Below are positions 24,634 to 38,869 of a DNA stretch of 64,000 nt, piece after piece. The DNA lies in the NCBI GenBank assembly GCA_964020155.1, contig OZ026565.1, positions 3,504,553-3,568,552 on the forward strand. Direction: 5' to 3'. Within the stretch, counting starts at the first letter, position 1, and each line of letters begins with the position of its first letter. A program made the position numbers and the translations under genes. The notes beneath the pieces were generated by a model that saw only the letters and a list, made by a program, of their open reading frames with translations, made no database searches and was not told the origin of the DNA. The DNA is from Chondrilla cf. caribensis (taxonomy: Eukaryota > Porifera > Demospongiae > Chondrillida > Chondrillidae).

Positions 24634-24782
24634 CCTTTTATAGCAGTTGGGTTAATTAGAGCAGGCCTGAACTTCCTGTCAACGCACCATTGTGGATAAT
24701 GATGATGATACTATGATAATATTAATTGTATTCATAATTATTTTTCCTTGAGTGTGGTTTCTGATGAACTTCCTGTACAGGA
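24634..24782 (-). promoter_or_regulatory. Core promoter of copy B
   Basis: The TATA box is at 24643-24634. An ACAGGAAGTTC motif lies at 24679-24669, and the TCCTGTACAGGA palindrome with a second GGAAGTTC is at 24771-24782. Order and spacing are as in the other copies. Confidence 0.6.
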
Positions 24783-24962
24783 TGTGCATGATACAGCATA
24801 AGCACTGGTACAGCAGTATGTACTCTCCTCCTATAAAAAATTGATAATTTATTTTTCATTGACAAGTATTGATTGCAGAACTATCACAATTCAAAGTAGT
24901 GTAGATGTGTATGAAAATATTGTTACAGTAGTCCATGAATAAATGCTAATATGTATGTTTGT

Positions 24963-25010
<48 letters not shown>

Positions 25011-26723
25011 AACACACAAAAAACATAATTATACGTATAAATATCAAGTATTAATACACATATACAATGGACAGACTCATAATACATGCATTTAAATATT
25101 TAATATTTAAACATACACACACATACTCATCAGTAGACTCACAAAGCATGTAGCCCATGTACAAAGGAACGCATCAGCAGTATGAATTTTAACGAAAAAA
25201 TCAATATCCTTCCAATTGCAGGTTTGAAATTATTCATTTATGCATGATTATTCAAAGATGAAATTTTGATGCTCGAGCATACTCATTTGCATATCCACAC
25301 ACCAAGCTATTGGACTGGTTTATGTACCGTAACTTTGCTATTATAGTTACTATGCCTCATGTACATTGCATGACAGCTGTAGATAGGTACAGACTAATGT
25401 ATTATGTAGTACATGAATAATTATATGTTATACATGTAGCTTACAGCTGTAAAAATATCTTGTGTCAGGCTGTGAGCCATCTCAGATTGTGCACGTGTTT
25501 TGTTCGTCTTCAACACTCAAATGATTAATGAGTTCGATTCGCTGCAGTAATCTCTTGAGTGTTAAGAAGTAATAGCCATGGAAGCACAAAGTTGTGGTTC
25601 ACTTGCTACTACTTTGTATAACGGAATGTTGTCTAGTACTATGCAATTAGTCTCACTCTCGGCCACTTACACAGCCTAAGGGCAAGAATGTGGTACTCAC
25701 ATATTTATGCACTAAAACACACATGGAGGTGCAAGCATATACACTCATATGTACACACAGATGCATTCATACATGCACACAAAGCTACCAACATACATTG
25801 TTATGCATATATGTCAATTTAATATATCAATTTCAATGAATATGTAATTACTGATTGTTGTCAACTTTACCGAATCATTCCCGAGATTTATGGATTTTTT
25901 CAGTGGCTACTTGTCCCTCACAGATTGGTCATTTCTCACAATTTACCACAACTGAAACCACAGGGTGTGGGATCCGATTGTCTTTATTGGAATCGACGGT
26001 CTTGAGAGGTTCCATCATAATCGACAAGCAGTCGCTTCTATAGCTAGTCGATCTAGTTGTTTTATCGTTATTCGTCATTCTCTAGTGGATTAAATTTCCA
26101 GCCTGTTCGATTTTCGTTCGGCAGTATTCTGATCGATAAATTCAAGTTCTTGGACAGATTTGCGTAGGTCCTTCGACGTCAATTCATCAATCAAACAAGG
26201 TAAAAGCTCACGATTAATTTCGGTTGGAGCATAACGTCAAGTTCATTTCTCAAAAAGCGGCTCTTCGATTCGTTCGAGCATTTGACAGCCATTTGCAATA
26301 TGACGTCATTAACTGGCTGGTTTGTGATCATCACACATACCTACTTTTTTGTCGAAATTACAATAGTAAACTGGGATGTAATAATTAGCACTATACAGTA
26401 TAACTAAATACAGTATAATATTCGACAAGGTTCTGGACTACTATTGTGGTTATTAATTTTATCAAGCCCAATCAATAAATATAAAACGTGCTAAGTTTAT
26501 ATATCGTTTTAACTGCATGTGTCCGTTAAATTGTATTTCAGCTGTGAGCATGCATGTACAAACTAATATGTGTCATTGTATACAAAGTTACTATGTATTA
26601 CACCAGTGCACTAGTTTTCACCAGTCATGAGATGAGATGATGACTGATGAGATTGATTTGCTTCAGTAATTTCTTAACCATCATGGAACAGGATGTTGTG
26701 GTTCAGTTGCTATTATACTTTGC

Positions 26724-26784
<61 letters not shown>

Positions 26785-27453
26785 CCATGTATACTACAGA
26801 TTGGTGTACAATATTGCTGGTCATCACAAAGCACGTATTACATCTATTGCGGTGTCCATGAAAGTATGAAATATGTGTTATATACTTAAATATACCATTA
26901 CTAGTAGGGAGGTCATAGTGAACATCAATATAATGGTGCATGGAATTTTGTTGGTCACTATGAGGTGTGTACACATAATATACTATGCTAATTTAGAAAT
27001 AATGTAATGAAGGTACAGTCTATATGCAGTAACATAGCCTGCACGTTGTCCACTGCATATATATGTATCTGTACATAATCCAGAATGACTGTGTGTCGAG
27101 TTTCACTAAATAATTATTATTATCGAAAATAATGCATCCTTGTTTATAGGACTATAAATATCAGTTAATCATCTACATTATTATCATAATTGCTAATATA
27201 ATTATAAACTGACATAAAGCATTTATTTATGAAAATATGCCTATTGCATCTGTTATAAAATTATTGATATTGATTAATAACTGAGCTGGCCTACATGAGG
27301 TATTATGCTGTTAAGTTTTTACACTTCGATACTACTGTCTACTATCTATGTAGCTATAGTAATAATGATTATAATAATGCGATGATAGAAGAATTTTAGA
27401 TTATTTACTTTTGTGGCCTACATTATTTCTGATCCTTGAATTCCTTGATTCAG
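24783..27453. other. Spacer between promoter B and the 3' end of copy C
   Basis: No gene seen. It holds CA arrays at about 24966-25003 and 26728-26781 and is otherwise collinear with the A/B and C/D spacers. It carries the uninterrupted empty site (ACATACATTGTTATGC near 25790) for the 439-bp insertion found in C/D. The 3' flank of copy C fills about 26780-27453. Confidence 0.6.
26728..26781. repeat. (CA)n microsatellite
   Basis: About 27 uninterrupted CA units. It occupies the same position as the much longer array at 39264-39463. Confidence 0.95.
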
Positions 27454-30400
27454 TCAACATCCCTCCAAGATGCAGTTGATTTTGATGGGCATCTTAGCGA
27501 GGTAGTCCATTCCAATGAGGCAGTTCAGTGTCTCAATCTGGACATGCTGATTCTCTGGTCCCTCAAACCAGTCCTTCAGAATAACTGTCGGTTTGTTGGG
27601 ATCAAAAACCTCACACAATGGAGCTGTTTTCTTTCCTTCTTCAGGAGGTGGAGTCGTTGGCGGAGGTGTGGTTGGAGGAGGTGTGGTTGGCGGAGGTGTG
27701 GTTGGTGGGGGGGTGGTTGGTGGAGCAGTAGTTGGTGCATCAGTAAATGGTTCAGCTGAGGGGGGTGCAGATGTGCCTCTAGATCCACCTCTAGTCCTAC
27801 CTCTAGTCCTACCTCTAGTCCTACCTCTAGATCTATCCCTGGGCCTATTCCTATTCCTAGGCTTATTTTTCAGTTTCTTCACAAGCATTTCCCAGAAGTT
27901 AATTTGATGAGAAGCATATTCTTCATCCAAGGTCCCCAGTCTTGTGACATCTTTCTGGTTGCTCTCCTGCTTTACATATTCTCCCCGCTTATTCCAGTGT
28001 GAGTTGATGGATGTCTTCCAAGCCATTCTAGCATATCGCTTCCTTTTGGCTGGGCAGTCAGTATTGTTGAAAGAGTAGAGATCGACACTCTCTGGAGGAG
28101 GTTTTCCGTTGCATGCGTTGAAGGGTTCTGTGCCCTCATTGGCAAAGAAAATCACAGAAACAATGCGAATGATGAGATTGTTGTCCTTTCTATCAAATCG
28201 TATGTTTTGTGCATCATATGGAAGTATGATTGTGTCAGTTGCACTATCGTTTGCATTGTTGTCAATCATCTTCGTTCCTCTGGCATTAGTCAAATCGTAC
28301 GTGTCCTTCCCTCCTCCTCCTATGAGCACATCGTATCCTCCGTTAGCTATGAGGATGTCATCTCCATTCATTCCTGAAACAGTGTTATCTGCAAATCCAG
28401 CTGTTATCAAGGTATCATCATATGGTGTCCCATACACATTCTCTATCGATTCGATGTGATCTACTCCAAAACTGTGGTAGACATCACTATTGACTAGATC
28501 GACTATAATACCAATTAATTCAGTGGGATGTCCAAGGAAAACAGCAGTATCCACCCCAGGTCCTCCCACCATGTCATTGTGACCTAGTCCTGGGAAGAAC
28601 GTATCATCTCCTGGTCCACCATCCATCATATCAGTGTCAATTCCACCAACAAGTATATCGTGCCCATCTCCACCCTCAAGGGTATTATTTCCATCTCCCC
28701 CCTTGAGAACATCGTTTCCTGGTCCACCGGAGATGTAGTCATCCCACACACCACCTTGTAAGGTATTGTTTCTGGAGTTTCCAATGATGTGGTTGCTGAA
28801 GTTGTCTGCTCCATAATTTGTGACAACTTTGGCAAACCTCTCGTGGTTTAGATCTATGTACTGTCCTGTTTTGTCGTTAGCCTTGTCAATGCCTACAATA
28901 ACTGGTTGGTAATCATTATATCTCGGCAGAACACATGTAAATCCATCAGATGTTTGTATTTGCATGTGTTGTGTTTTGTCCTTGTCCTTGATATAGTCTG
29001 TCAACCAAATGGAATCATGTCTACCATAGTCGTTCATAGTTGACATATACATATACAATTGTTCATTCATAAAATCTTTGACAGTCCAGAATCCATCAAA
29101 TGGATATTGGAGGATTAACGTGTCCGTAACACCATCTTCAGCTTTGTTATAAAGTTGATAGTTATCTCCATTCCTAAAGCTATATATGTATGAATCACTT
29201 CCATCCATACCTGTAAGACTTTCACTTGAACCTTTTCGCATATCCAAGTAATTATCAAGGTCATTTCCTTTCACTGTATGGGCCCACTCTTCATTAATTG
29301 GACCGATCGCTTTTTGAACAGTTTTCCACTTTGAAAGAGTCAGATCACGGTCTATGGATCCTTCAACTGCAGAATCATCAACTATGAGGGGTGTCTTTTC
29401 AGTGAAGGGTTTCTCTGTTGGTAGTTGAAAAGTAACTCCATCCAGTGTTTTTATTTGTAAGTGTTGATATCTTGGTCCCAATTGCCAATGAAGTAGAATT
29501 ACTATAACATCGTCATGTGGATTCTTTGATTCAATCCTGAGGTCATTATCACGCGGCACAACTCTAACATCATCATAGGCAACTGGAAACAGAAGGAGAT
29601 CTGTTTCTTCGTCATAGGCAAAGTTGTAAATACGGGTAACTGAGTCTCCCTCATGCACAACGTAACCATCGAGTCCCTCTCCACCAGTTAAGTGATCGTC
29701 CCCTTTACCTCCCATGAGGAGATTCTTGTGTCTGTGTCCAATAATTGTATCATCCCAATCACTTCCGATAACTCCGATCACAGGCTCATCTCTATATGCA
29801 TCAATCTTTGACAGGTCAACATATTTTACGTCGTCTGGACCAATTGACACCAGGAACGGATGGAGAATGGGTTTGCCACTATCATCCTCAATCTTGTAAC
29901 CATAGGAATCATTTGCAAACAACTTGACATGACGATATGCTTCACTTTCAAACCAGTTGTCAAGGGTAATTCTTGGTTCATTGTCATACTCAATTACTAG
30001 GTTCATTCCAGATTTATGCAGTGAGAGAGAAGTATGTGGAATTCCTAAAAAAATGGCATCCATTTCTTCATCTTCAGCATAGTTGTCAATATTTATGGAG
30101 AAAGTGGTATCTGATGTGTGAGCTGTGAGGTTGTATCTGTCTGCCCCATTTCCACCCTTGAAGAATTCTTCTCTCCCACCCTCACTCACAATGGTATTTT
30201 CACAATCGTTTCCCACGACATAATCATCACCATCTGTTCCTTCTATGTACTCCACGTGTGTGTAGTTGGGCTGCGTTGCATCCACGTGATTGAATCCTAT
30301 GAGGCCATATGGTATGATCAGTATAGATCCATCTTTCTGTGCCGAAACTGTGAATATGACCCCATCTGATGTTTTGAAGTGCATGTGTTGATAAGCTTCA

Positions 30401-33400
30401 CTCCAAAACCAACTGTCAATTATCACGCTCAAGGGAATATCAGGATCTATTGAAGTTACATTCAAATGCCAATCAACCCTGTGAATATAAAGACTCTCAT
30501 AGGTTCTGTTGATGGCCAAGTAATCTTCGACTTCATCCATAGCATAGTTGTTGACAGTAGTGTGTGTGGAGTGGTAACTGATGAAGTAGGAATCCGATCC
30601 CTCTCCACCTTTAACTAAGTTGTGTTGAGGGCCAAGGTAGAATGTGTCATCTCCACCCATCCCATCAATGACGTAGTGATAGTCTTCAAGGGTGTAATCC
30701 AAATCTGCCTCAGGTGGGAGCTCTTGAACAGCAAAAAATGTGTTGTCATTCTTGTTCCCGATGTACTTTCCATGAATGGTCTCTCGATCAGGGTCCAAGC
30801 CACCTATGATGCTTTTCTTATCCACCGGAATGAACCAGAGGACCTTCACTTTTTCTTCAGTGAACTTTACATTATTGGTCTCTCCCACTCCCATCACTAT
30901 TTCTGTGACATCTTTGTCAAAGTGGAGCTCTTCGTGATGAAGAATTTCGTTTCCTTCAATGTCTGTCATCATCATGGTCAAATCCGCCGTGTTGTCATCA
31001 TGTAGCTCAAAGTTGATGTCACCTCCATCCCATGATACTTGACCTCCAGCAAAGTTTATTGTTACTGAATCGGGCCCTGCTGCTATATCATAATAGTTGT
31101 GGTAGTCGGATAATTCTTTCAAAAATTCCTGGTCTTCCTCGTACCGTTCGTCTAACTTTTTGGATTTGTGCGCAGCTGTGAAGATGCCTCCAGAGGCAAA
31201 ATCTAGCATGTCAAAAAATGCATTTTTTAGTCCTCTGAAGAATGCAGCAACTTTATCTCCAACACTAGCATCTGGTGGGAGAGCATCAAATTCATATTTG
31301 ATATCTCTATAGTAAAGATCAATATTCATTCTGACTGCCATGAGAATTAGTGACACTGGCTCAAACTCAGGACCCAAGAAGTCAATAATCCCTATTGCTG
31401 CATCCAACACAGCATCCACATATCCTATGGGAGTACCCTGACGGACGTCTTGTACCACATTATTATGGTGAATATGGTACCCACCCATGGTACACGTTTG
31501 AGGAATTTCACTGCTTTGCCCATGGAACTCAGCTCCTCGATAGCTTCACCTGCAAGCACTTCAGCACCTCTGTCTCCTACTTCTTCTTCTGCTATTTGGT
31601 TAACTTCATAGACATCATTCTTATATCGTTTGGACCATGCTTTTGAGACACCTCTGACAATAGCTTTATCGAGGCTGAACGCTTGGCTTATTCCATGTGC
31701 AGTTTGCAGTATCCCCATAACCCCCTCAAATGTCTTGTGTTGCTCAAAACTGTCAATCACTCCCTGTATTCCAAGTATCGTTCCATAAAATGCTTCAATG
31801 TTACCAATCACACCACCGGCATTTACTCCTTGCTTCTTCATCTCACGAAATATTCCATCTGAGGAGAGTTTGATTTCATCAATCTCTGCTTCCATCTCTT
31901 CTCGATTTGAAGGTTCATCTGGATCATATGCTGTGAACTCCACTTTTGAACTGCCCTTCTCATATTTCACAGATTCTTTGTCTATTTTGAATCCTCTTCC
32001 ATGCTCAAGTAAAACTTTATCCATCTGTTCAACGAGGTACACCTGATCTCTACCAATGGCTTGAGATGTTCTTGATGACAAGCTACGATCTAGATTTTGT
32101 GAAAAAACACGGAATTCATTTCGTGCTGTTACTCTTTCTGGAGGGGTTACTACTCTCCCATCCCATGGAGCATTTCTGAGTGGACCATGAGCAACTTTGC
32201 CTATTTCGGGAGGAGTGAAAACGATACAGTCAGAACCGAGGTCTGGGTCTATACCCACAGCACCTCCCATGCAATCTTCCACTTCATCAATAACACGCTC
32301 TCTCACTGATACACTCCCAGTGTCAATATCAGTGCTGTCTGGCCTTGTCTTGATGTAGTTCCCAACTAGTTGTATTTGCTGTTTAGCATGGCCAACCTCC
32401 AGTCCTGATAACCACTGACCTACCATTCGGGAAAAGTGCACTTTCAAAACATCCATCTGGGGTAACTCGTCCAAATATTTCCTTCCCCAAAGCTCATCCC
32501 TGTGTCCAGTGTACTTGATGGATGCTATGTGTCCTTGAACCATGGGGTGACCATGGAAGAATTCAACATGTGTCAGGGAATCGTGGTTGTACAAATCCAT
32601 AGCAAGTCTACTAGTCGTCCAAGATCGATAGTCGCGAATAGATTCAGATACAAACAGAGATACCCCTGCAATGGCATTGTAGGCACTTTCGTCATTCACT
32701 CTTATGCTATCGTTTCTTCCCAACATCCACATCTGTGATTCTGGGAAGAAGTAGCTGTCTGTTTTGGGCATGATGGTTGGATAATCCGTCTTTTCCAGCG
32801 ATGGAAATTTCACATCCGTGTTTTTATTGTCATCTGGATGATTTGGATTTTCGGCATGAATAATGCCTTCCATCCTGACAGCAAAAGCATCCATGTCAGA
32901 TCCCCCTTTGGCCGATTCATACTTCATATTCAAAACCCACTGACCAAATCTGTAGTAGACATATTTGTCTTCAAATTCATTGCCATCCTTATCCTTGTTG
33001 ATGTATATCCCATTGTCACTGTGAGGGTACTGAAATCCTCTTTCTCCAAAGAGTTTTATATCTCTTCCAATGTCCTCTTTACTTGTGTACTCTCGTACTC
33101 TAATGTTCACAATTGAGTCATCTGCATACCTGCGAACTAGTTTCCATGGAGAAATTGCTTCTAGCCAGTAGTCTGGAACTGAAACCTCATCAAATATTGT
33201 TTTTGTCACTTTACTCAAACTTTGGAACAAATCATCGGAATCAAAGTAAAACACCTCATCTACTCCTCCTTCGGTTCTAGTGACAGTCATAAGCAAGTGG
33301 TCTAAAGTGGAAGCAAAGGACAAGAGGCTTTCCTCCTCCAAGCTCTCCGCATCCTCTTCCATTACTTCGTATAATTCATCACTTGTTATTGGCTTCACTG

Positions 33401-34100
33401 CAATGTCCACATGATATGTAACCACTACCTTCGAAAGTGATGCTCTGTCCACTGTCCAATCTATGCCTGAATCAGGGGTTATTTCACCAACCAGCTCCAA
33501 GCCAGTAGAGTCAATCCCCACAACTCCAATCCGAATGTCTACCACTGTATCCACATGCCTTCCCTTAAGATCAGCAAGTAACCCCCATCCCCACACATAG
33601 TCGATGAATTCAATTCCGTCCTCTCTCATCTCGCCGATGCTACACCCAACTAGACTTACACGCGAGATCTTTCCTGCCTCCTTAACTCCTGGAAGTGCTG
33701 CTATTGCCTTTGCTATCTCATCAGTGAGCAGTCCGCCTAGCTGATCTTGATTATCCCATCTGTAAGAACTGTATCCAATAACTTGAACTCGGGTACGACT
33801 ATCGGGTAGTGCTGGAATGTCTTTTCCTGTGTCTATCACATACAGATTTGTGTCAGTGTTATATTTTGCCAGTTTGAATTCCATAGTACTTGCATCAAAT
33901 ATGACCACATCTGAGAATTCGGGATGCTGCTTGTACAGAAAATTGGCCAGAGAGGAGAGAGATTCATTGACCTCGGGCAGTGCTAGTATCTGTCTCTGAT
34001 AGCGTATGGTAGCATTCACGTTGTCTGTTGCATCTCCTCGAACCAACGGACCAGTCCTCCAGAACAGAGGCAAGAGTGCCATCAGTAGCAGCGTTAACAT
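27454..34100 (-). pseudogene. Copy C: RTX/C80-like giant gene with one frameshift
   Basis: The ATG at 34100 opens a frame that stays homologous to D and E for about 879 residues. It then leaves frame at about 31463 and stops at 31425 (891 residues in all). The other copies read ACATTATATATGG there on the plus strand, while C reads ACATTATTATGG, one base shorter. Downstream the correct frame is open to the TGA at 27454. The predicted product ends inside the hydrophobic middle, before the RTX repeats. Copy C has the YRWD N-terminal type and shares its 1420-1545 block with D. Its 1670-1710 block is unlike all the others. The linker has an RGRTRG-rich segment and five TTPPP units. The missing base is in a TA run, so a sequencing error is possible. 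Confidence 0.85.
27644..27737 (-). repeat. 15-bp minisatellite coding the Pro/Thr linker of copy C
   Basis: 15-base units encode TTPPP, preceded by one TTAPP. An Arg-rich run with repeated RGRTRG lies immediately N-terminal to it in the protein. Confidence 0.85.
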
Positions 34101-34135
34101 TGCTGCTTGTGCCCAGGAAGGGGAGTGGATGTCTC

Positions 34136-37099
34136 CTGAAATACAAATCGAACAATATGTATAAAAAAGTGCATAGAATATTATTACACACTGTATTTGA
34201 GTATTTTTTGTTCAATGCCATGTACCGTATTATATAATCGCTAGGACATTCCTGGTCATTATAATATGTTTGCTTGCTGAAGGCAATCTCTGTGATCAAA
34301 AGTCCCAGACAATGCTAATTAAATCACTAATAAAGGGTAAATTTTGAAGGATACAGGATGTATATGAAGTTTGAACTTCTCACTGGGGTAGCCCCGATCT
34401 TAAGTCAAAGTAGTGCCAATTGAATCAAAAGTAGTGTTACAGATACTTACTAGAAGTATGCAGATAGTAAATGGACATGCATATGGTATTGGCACATGCA
34501 GGCATGGAACATGTACTTTTACATCAAATACTGTAGTAGTGTGTAGTGTATTCAGAGGTAGGATAATGAATTGTATCTTGAATTGATTATTCTAGGTCAA
34601 AATTTTGCAACAGTATTTTGTCAATTTTATCATGACTGTATTTATTATATAATATAACATATTGAATCACATTACATTAGTATTCAAGGTATAATATTGT
34701 TGTACAACATCAAAGGAAAAAGTGTGCCTGTATAATATTATAATTATTATATCCACCAAGTGCCCGTGGCTAGTCATAACAATTTACTGTTAACAATGAA
34801 TAGCTCTTATCACTTCGGCATGTACACCACGTCAGACAGATTATATAAGGTCCAACATAACTGAACAGGTACAAATTCTAAACGTCCAACAATAGTTTGT
34901 TCATGTCCACCTCTTCCAGAGAGGAATCAGAGTGCTGAACAATGTTAAATGTGAAAAATAAATCGTACCTCCAGGGTGTATAAAGTGCATGTGTTGTTTA
35001 TTTGAAGCATTTGCAGCGTTCTTTGCGGATACAGCTGACTGTTCTGTTGCCTAGCTTTGGTTACGAATCGACCTAACCACAGTGCTGTGGCCACCTGTAT
35101 GGTGGCCCATAAGGACAATTTCCACCATGCTCGAACTTGCCGAATCGCCCGATTCGATTGCTTCGGTCCAGAAGATGCTGAATTGCCTCATTCGATCGCT
35201 TCGGGCGATTCGATAACATCTTCGGATGAATCAGCAACACCACATTCTGGTCACCTGCATATCTGTGTCATGACTGTATTGACTGGAACTGCAGCCAGAT
35301 ACTTTACCTTGGCTTGGGGACCAGCTATTCCACCCAGGCCCACACGCTGGTCCAGCAAAGGGAGTCTTCTAGCTCCTAAATTGTGGACTTTGATTTTAAA
35401 TTTGATATGGTATAACTAATTTAAAACTAATTATTATGGTAATTAATTCCTCATCTATGAATCATCTCATCTATGAATAGCCTCAATCAGCCGAATGGCA
35501 GGCAGGGTGGGTCCAGGTAGGATTGACATTTGTGTATCTCTACAAACTTTAAGATAGTTGTCTTGAAAAGTGACAAATGTCTTCAAAATGTTTGTCTGGG
35601 AAAAATGCTGCCGACAAAACAGCTGTTAGGCTACCATCCACCCGGCAGCAGAAGCCATTGACACTCATTAAACTATATATTTAATTATAGTTATGGATGG
35701 AGTTCAATTCAATAGTTCAATATTGACCAACATTAATATTAAATTGGATACATACAGAAGAAATTGATAAGCTATGTCAGGATGTTGACACACTGTATAG
35801 GTCACGCTTTACATAATATTCATCACACTATCTTCTATCATATATGGATCAAATTAAGTACACAACATGGTGTCATCTATAATGTCAAACATGTGGTTTT
35901 CTACCTAAATAAACGCCAGCAGGCCTTTATTAAGGTCATCAATAATTGGCAGGAAAATGAAAATGCACGAATTTTCAATTTTGTGGGTAGAGTATCTGTT
36001 TGCAGTTTCAGACGATACAATCACGTGGTATGCAGGTGACCAGAATATGGCATTGCCGATAATATTACATCCGAAAATATTTCCGACTCGACCGAAGCGA
36101 TCGAATCGCCCGATTCGGCATTGCCAATTTTCCGAAGATACTATCGAATCGCCCGAAGCGATCGAAACGGCCTATTCGGCAATTTCCATGGACCGAAGCG
36201 ATCGAATCGGGCCATTCGGTCGCGGCGGAAAGTGTCCTTATGAGCCACCACACACCTGCCTTGCGGTTCGACTTCTCTCTGGAAAGCGACAATTTTGACG
36301 ATATGACCAAGCCTATCAGCCCCAAAACACGCAGCTGAATTCTCAATGGGCATTTAACGCCTGTTTTTTTAGATTTTTTGCGAGCATTCACCAAAGCCGT
36401 GGAAACGAGGAGAAGTAGAACGGCGAAGCTCTCCGTGTAAAGTCGGTCTCTCTGTGACAAATCAATCCCAGATATATAATATAATAAAATATTCAGAATA
36501 TAGTTATTTGCTTCAGAATTGAAAATTCTATTGAATTTTCGAATTGTAATATTGGTACACGTAGCCAATAGGACCTTCCTTCACCAGCCGTTGTGCATGT
36601 CATTGAGTTGTCCTTCCGGAATATGCGATAATGTGCGATATATTTACGATTTGTCATCGTCGACTCTGCATGCCTCCGGCACAGAGAAAGGTTCCTGATA
36701 AGACCAGACCCTTTTGGCCGGGACGAAGTCCTAATTTCAAACTGGAGGCAAGAATGGGGCTGGGCTACGCAAAACTGAAAGTACCATGGTCTGGACTAAC
36801 TGAAAACACAACGTAGGAATGGTGCTTATTGTTGTAAGTGCTTGTTGGTGCATTAGTAAACAATGCAAAATCAAAGAAAACCTCATAATATTATTATTAC
36901 TTATGCTTATTAAAATGTTGAGTTTAGTTTGAATCTCTCACTCACTAGCCCCATTCACACTAGGCGATCTAAGAGGTATTTCAAGTGGTTTGACAAAATT
37001 CAATTTTAAACAAGTTTTCAAGATCAGCTTAGTAAGTTCTTCCGACCTTAATAACATCTGATGCATTGATTTCAATACACTGTAATAAATTTAACTAAC
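34136..37099 (-). other. Intron 1 of copy C (about 3.0 kb)
   Basis: The donor GTTAGT is at 37099-37094. The acceptor AG is at 34137-34136, with exon 2 starting at 34135. The intron is collinear with intron D and contains one GATTCG-palindrome element. A minus-strand open frame (36568-36065, 167 codons) is shared with intron D but not with A or E. Confidence 0.55.
35096..36256. mobile_element. GATTCG-palindrome element in intron C
   Basis: The termini are imperfect inverted repeats of about 30 bases (GTGGCCCATAAGGACA near 35102, complement near 36235-36250). Subterminal regions hold repeated palindromes close to CGAATCGCCCGATTCG (near 35141 and 36100-36215). Length is about 1.16 kb. The same element, in the same place, is in intron D. 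Confidence 0.6.
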
Positions 37100-37255
37100 C
37101 AGCAATGTCCTTTATTTTCTAGTTCAATGTGGAAATTCACCACCTCTTGCACTGGTGCTGTATGTAAAATCGATTCTCTAGACCTTGTAGCTGACCTCCA
37201 ATGGAATTTCTCTCTTCTCAGATTGGAATGATATCTACCAGCTGTTTCAGAATCT
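37100..37255 (-). other. Exon 1 of copy C (non-coding leader)
   Basis: This runs from about 30 bases downstream of the TATA box to the donor CTG|GTTAGT. There is no minus-strand ATG. It matches exon 1 of B, D and E. The start base is an estimate. Confidence 0.5.
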
Positions 37256-37278
37256 GAGAGAGAGTGTGGCTGTGTGTG

Positions 37279-37428
37279 CCTTTTATAGCAGTTGGGGTTA
37301 ATTAGAGCAGGCCTGAACTTCCTGTCAACGCACCATTGTGGATAATGATGATGATACTCTGATGATGTTAATTGTATTCATAATTATTTTTCCTTGATTG
37401 TGGTTTCTGATGAACTTCCTGTACAGGA
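37279..37428 (-). promoter_or_regulatory. Core promoter of copy C
   Basis: The TATA box is at 37288-37279, an ACAGGAAGTTC motif at 37325-37315 and the TCCTGTACAGGA palindrome at 37417-37428, as in the other copies. Confidence 0.6.
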
Positions 37429-38430
37429 TGTGCATGATACAGAATCAGCACTGGTACCAAAAGTATGTACTCTCGTCCTATAAATAAATTGATAATTTTT
37501 TTTTTCATTGACAAGTATTGATTGCAGAACTAGCACAATTCAAAGTAGTGTAGATGTGTATGATAATATTGTTACAGTAGTCCATGAATAAATGCTAATA
37601 TGCATGTTTGTACCTCACACACACACACACACACACAAACACAAACACAAACACACAAAAAACATAATTATAATCAAGTATTAATACACATATACAATGG
37701 ACAGACTCATAATGCATGCATTTAAATATTTAATATTTGAACATACACACACATGTTCATCAGTAGACTCACAAAGCATGTAGCCCATGTACAAAGGAAC
37801 GCATCAGCAGTATGAATTTTAACGAAAAAATCAATATCCTTCTAATTACGAGTTTGAAATTATTCATTTATGCATGATTATTCAAAGATGAAATTTTGAT
37901 GCTAGAGCATACTCATTTACATATCCACAAACCAAACTATTGGACTGGTTTATGTACAGTAACTTTGCTATTATAGTTACTATGCCTCATGTACATTGCA
38001 TGACAGTTTTAGATATGTACAAACTAATGTATTATGTAGTACATGAATAATTATATGTTATACATGTAGATTACAGCTGTAAAAATATCTTGTGTTAGGC
38101 TGTGAGCAATCTCAGATTGTGCATGTGTTTTGTTCGTCTTCAACACTCAAATGAGTGATGAGTTCGATTCGCTGCAGTAATCTCTTGAGTGTTAAGAATT
38201 AATAACCATGGACGCACAAAGTTGTGGTTCACTTGCTACTACTTTGTATAACGGAATGTTGTCTAGTACTATGCAATTAGTCTCACTCTCAGCCACTTAC
38301 TTTGCCCAAGGGCAAGAATGTGGTACTCACATATTTATGCACTAAAACACACACGGAGGTGCAAGCATATACGCTCATATGTACACACAGATGCATTCAT
38401 ACATGCACACAAAGCTATCAACATACATTG

Positions 38431-38869
38431 CATGGTTGCCAACAGTCCAGATATTTCCAGGATTGTCCAGGAAATGACCACCTTGTCCAGGTGTCCAGGA
38501 AGCTGGTATTTTGTCCAGATTTACCAAGTGCATGATACATACTTATGAGGCTTCTGTGTGTGTAGTGTGGTTAATATAATATTGCAAAGAACCATCTTTC
38601 AGTTAGCAAGTTAGCTTTAACATTTTACTTGAGTTACACTTTATTTGAAGGTTGTCATTTGTAGGTTTTTGTATAAATGTAAGCCTCGTATTCTTAATAT
38701 TGACCATTATCGAGATTTACAACACAGCTACGGAAACATTTACATAGTTAATTTTCTGTGAATTAGTCATCTTATTATGAGAAATACCAATGTCCAGGAA
38801 AATGTTGTAAAATCCAGGAAATTTGAATTCTTTGTCCAGGAATTCAGGCTGCACTGTTTGGCAACTATG
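38431..38869. mobile_element. 439-bp MITE with target duplication
   Basis: The ends are inverted repeats (CATGGTTGCC on the left, GGCAACTATG on the right, with further partial match inward). ACATTG is duplicated on both sides (38425-38430 and 38870-38875). The A/B and B/C spacers have a single ACATTG with no insert at the matching site, so this is a real insertion after the duplications. The interior is rich in TCCAGGA and TTGTCCAG, and no coding frame is seen. Class is uncertain, possibly hAT-like. Confidence 0.8.
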
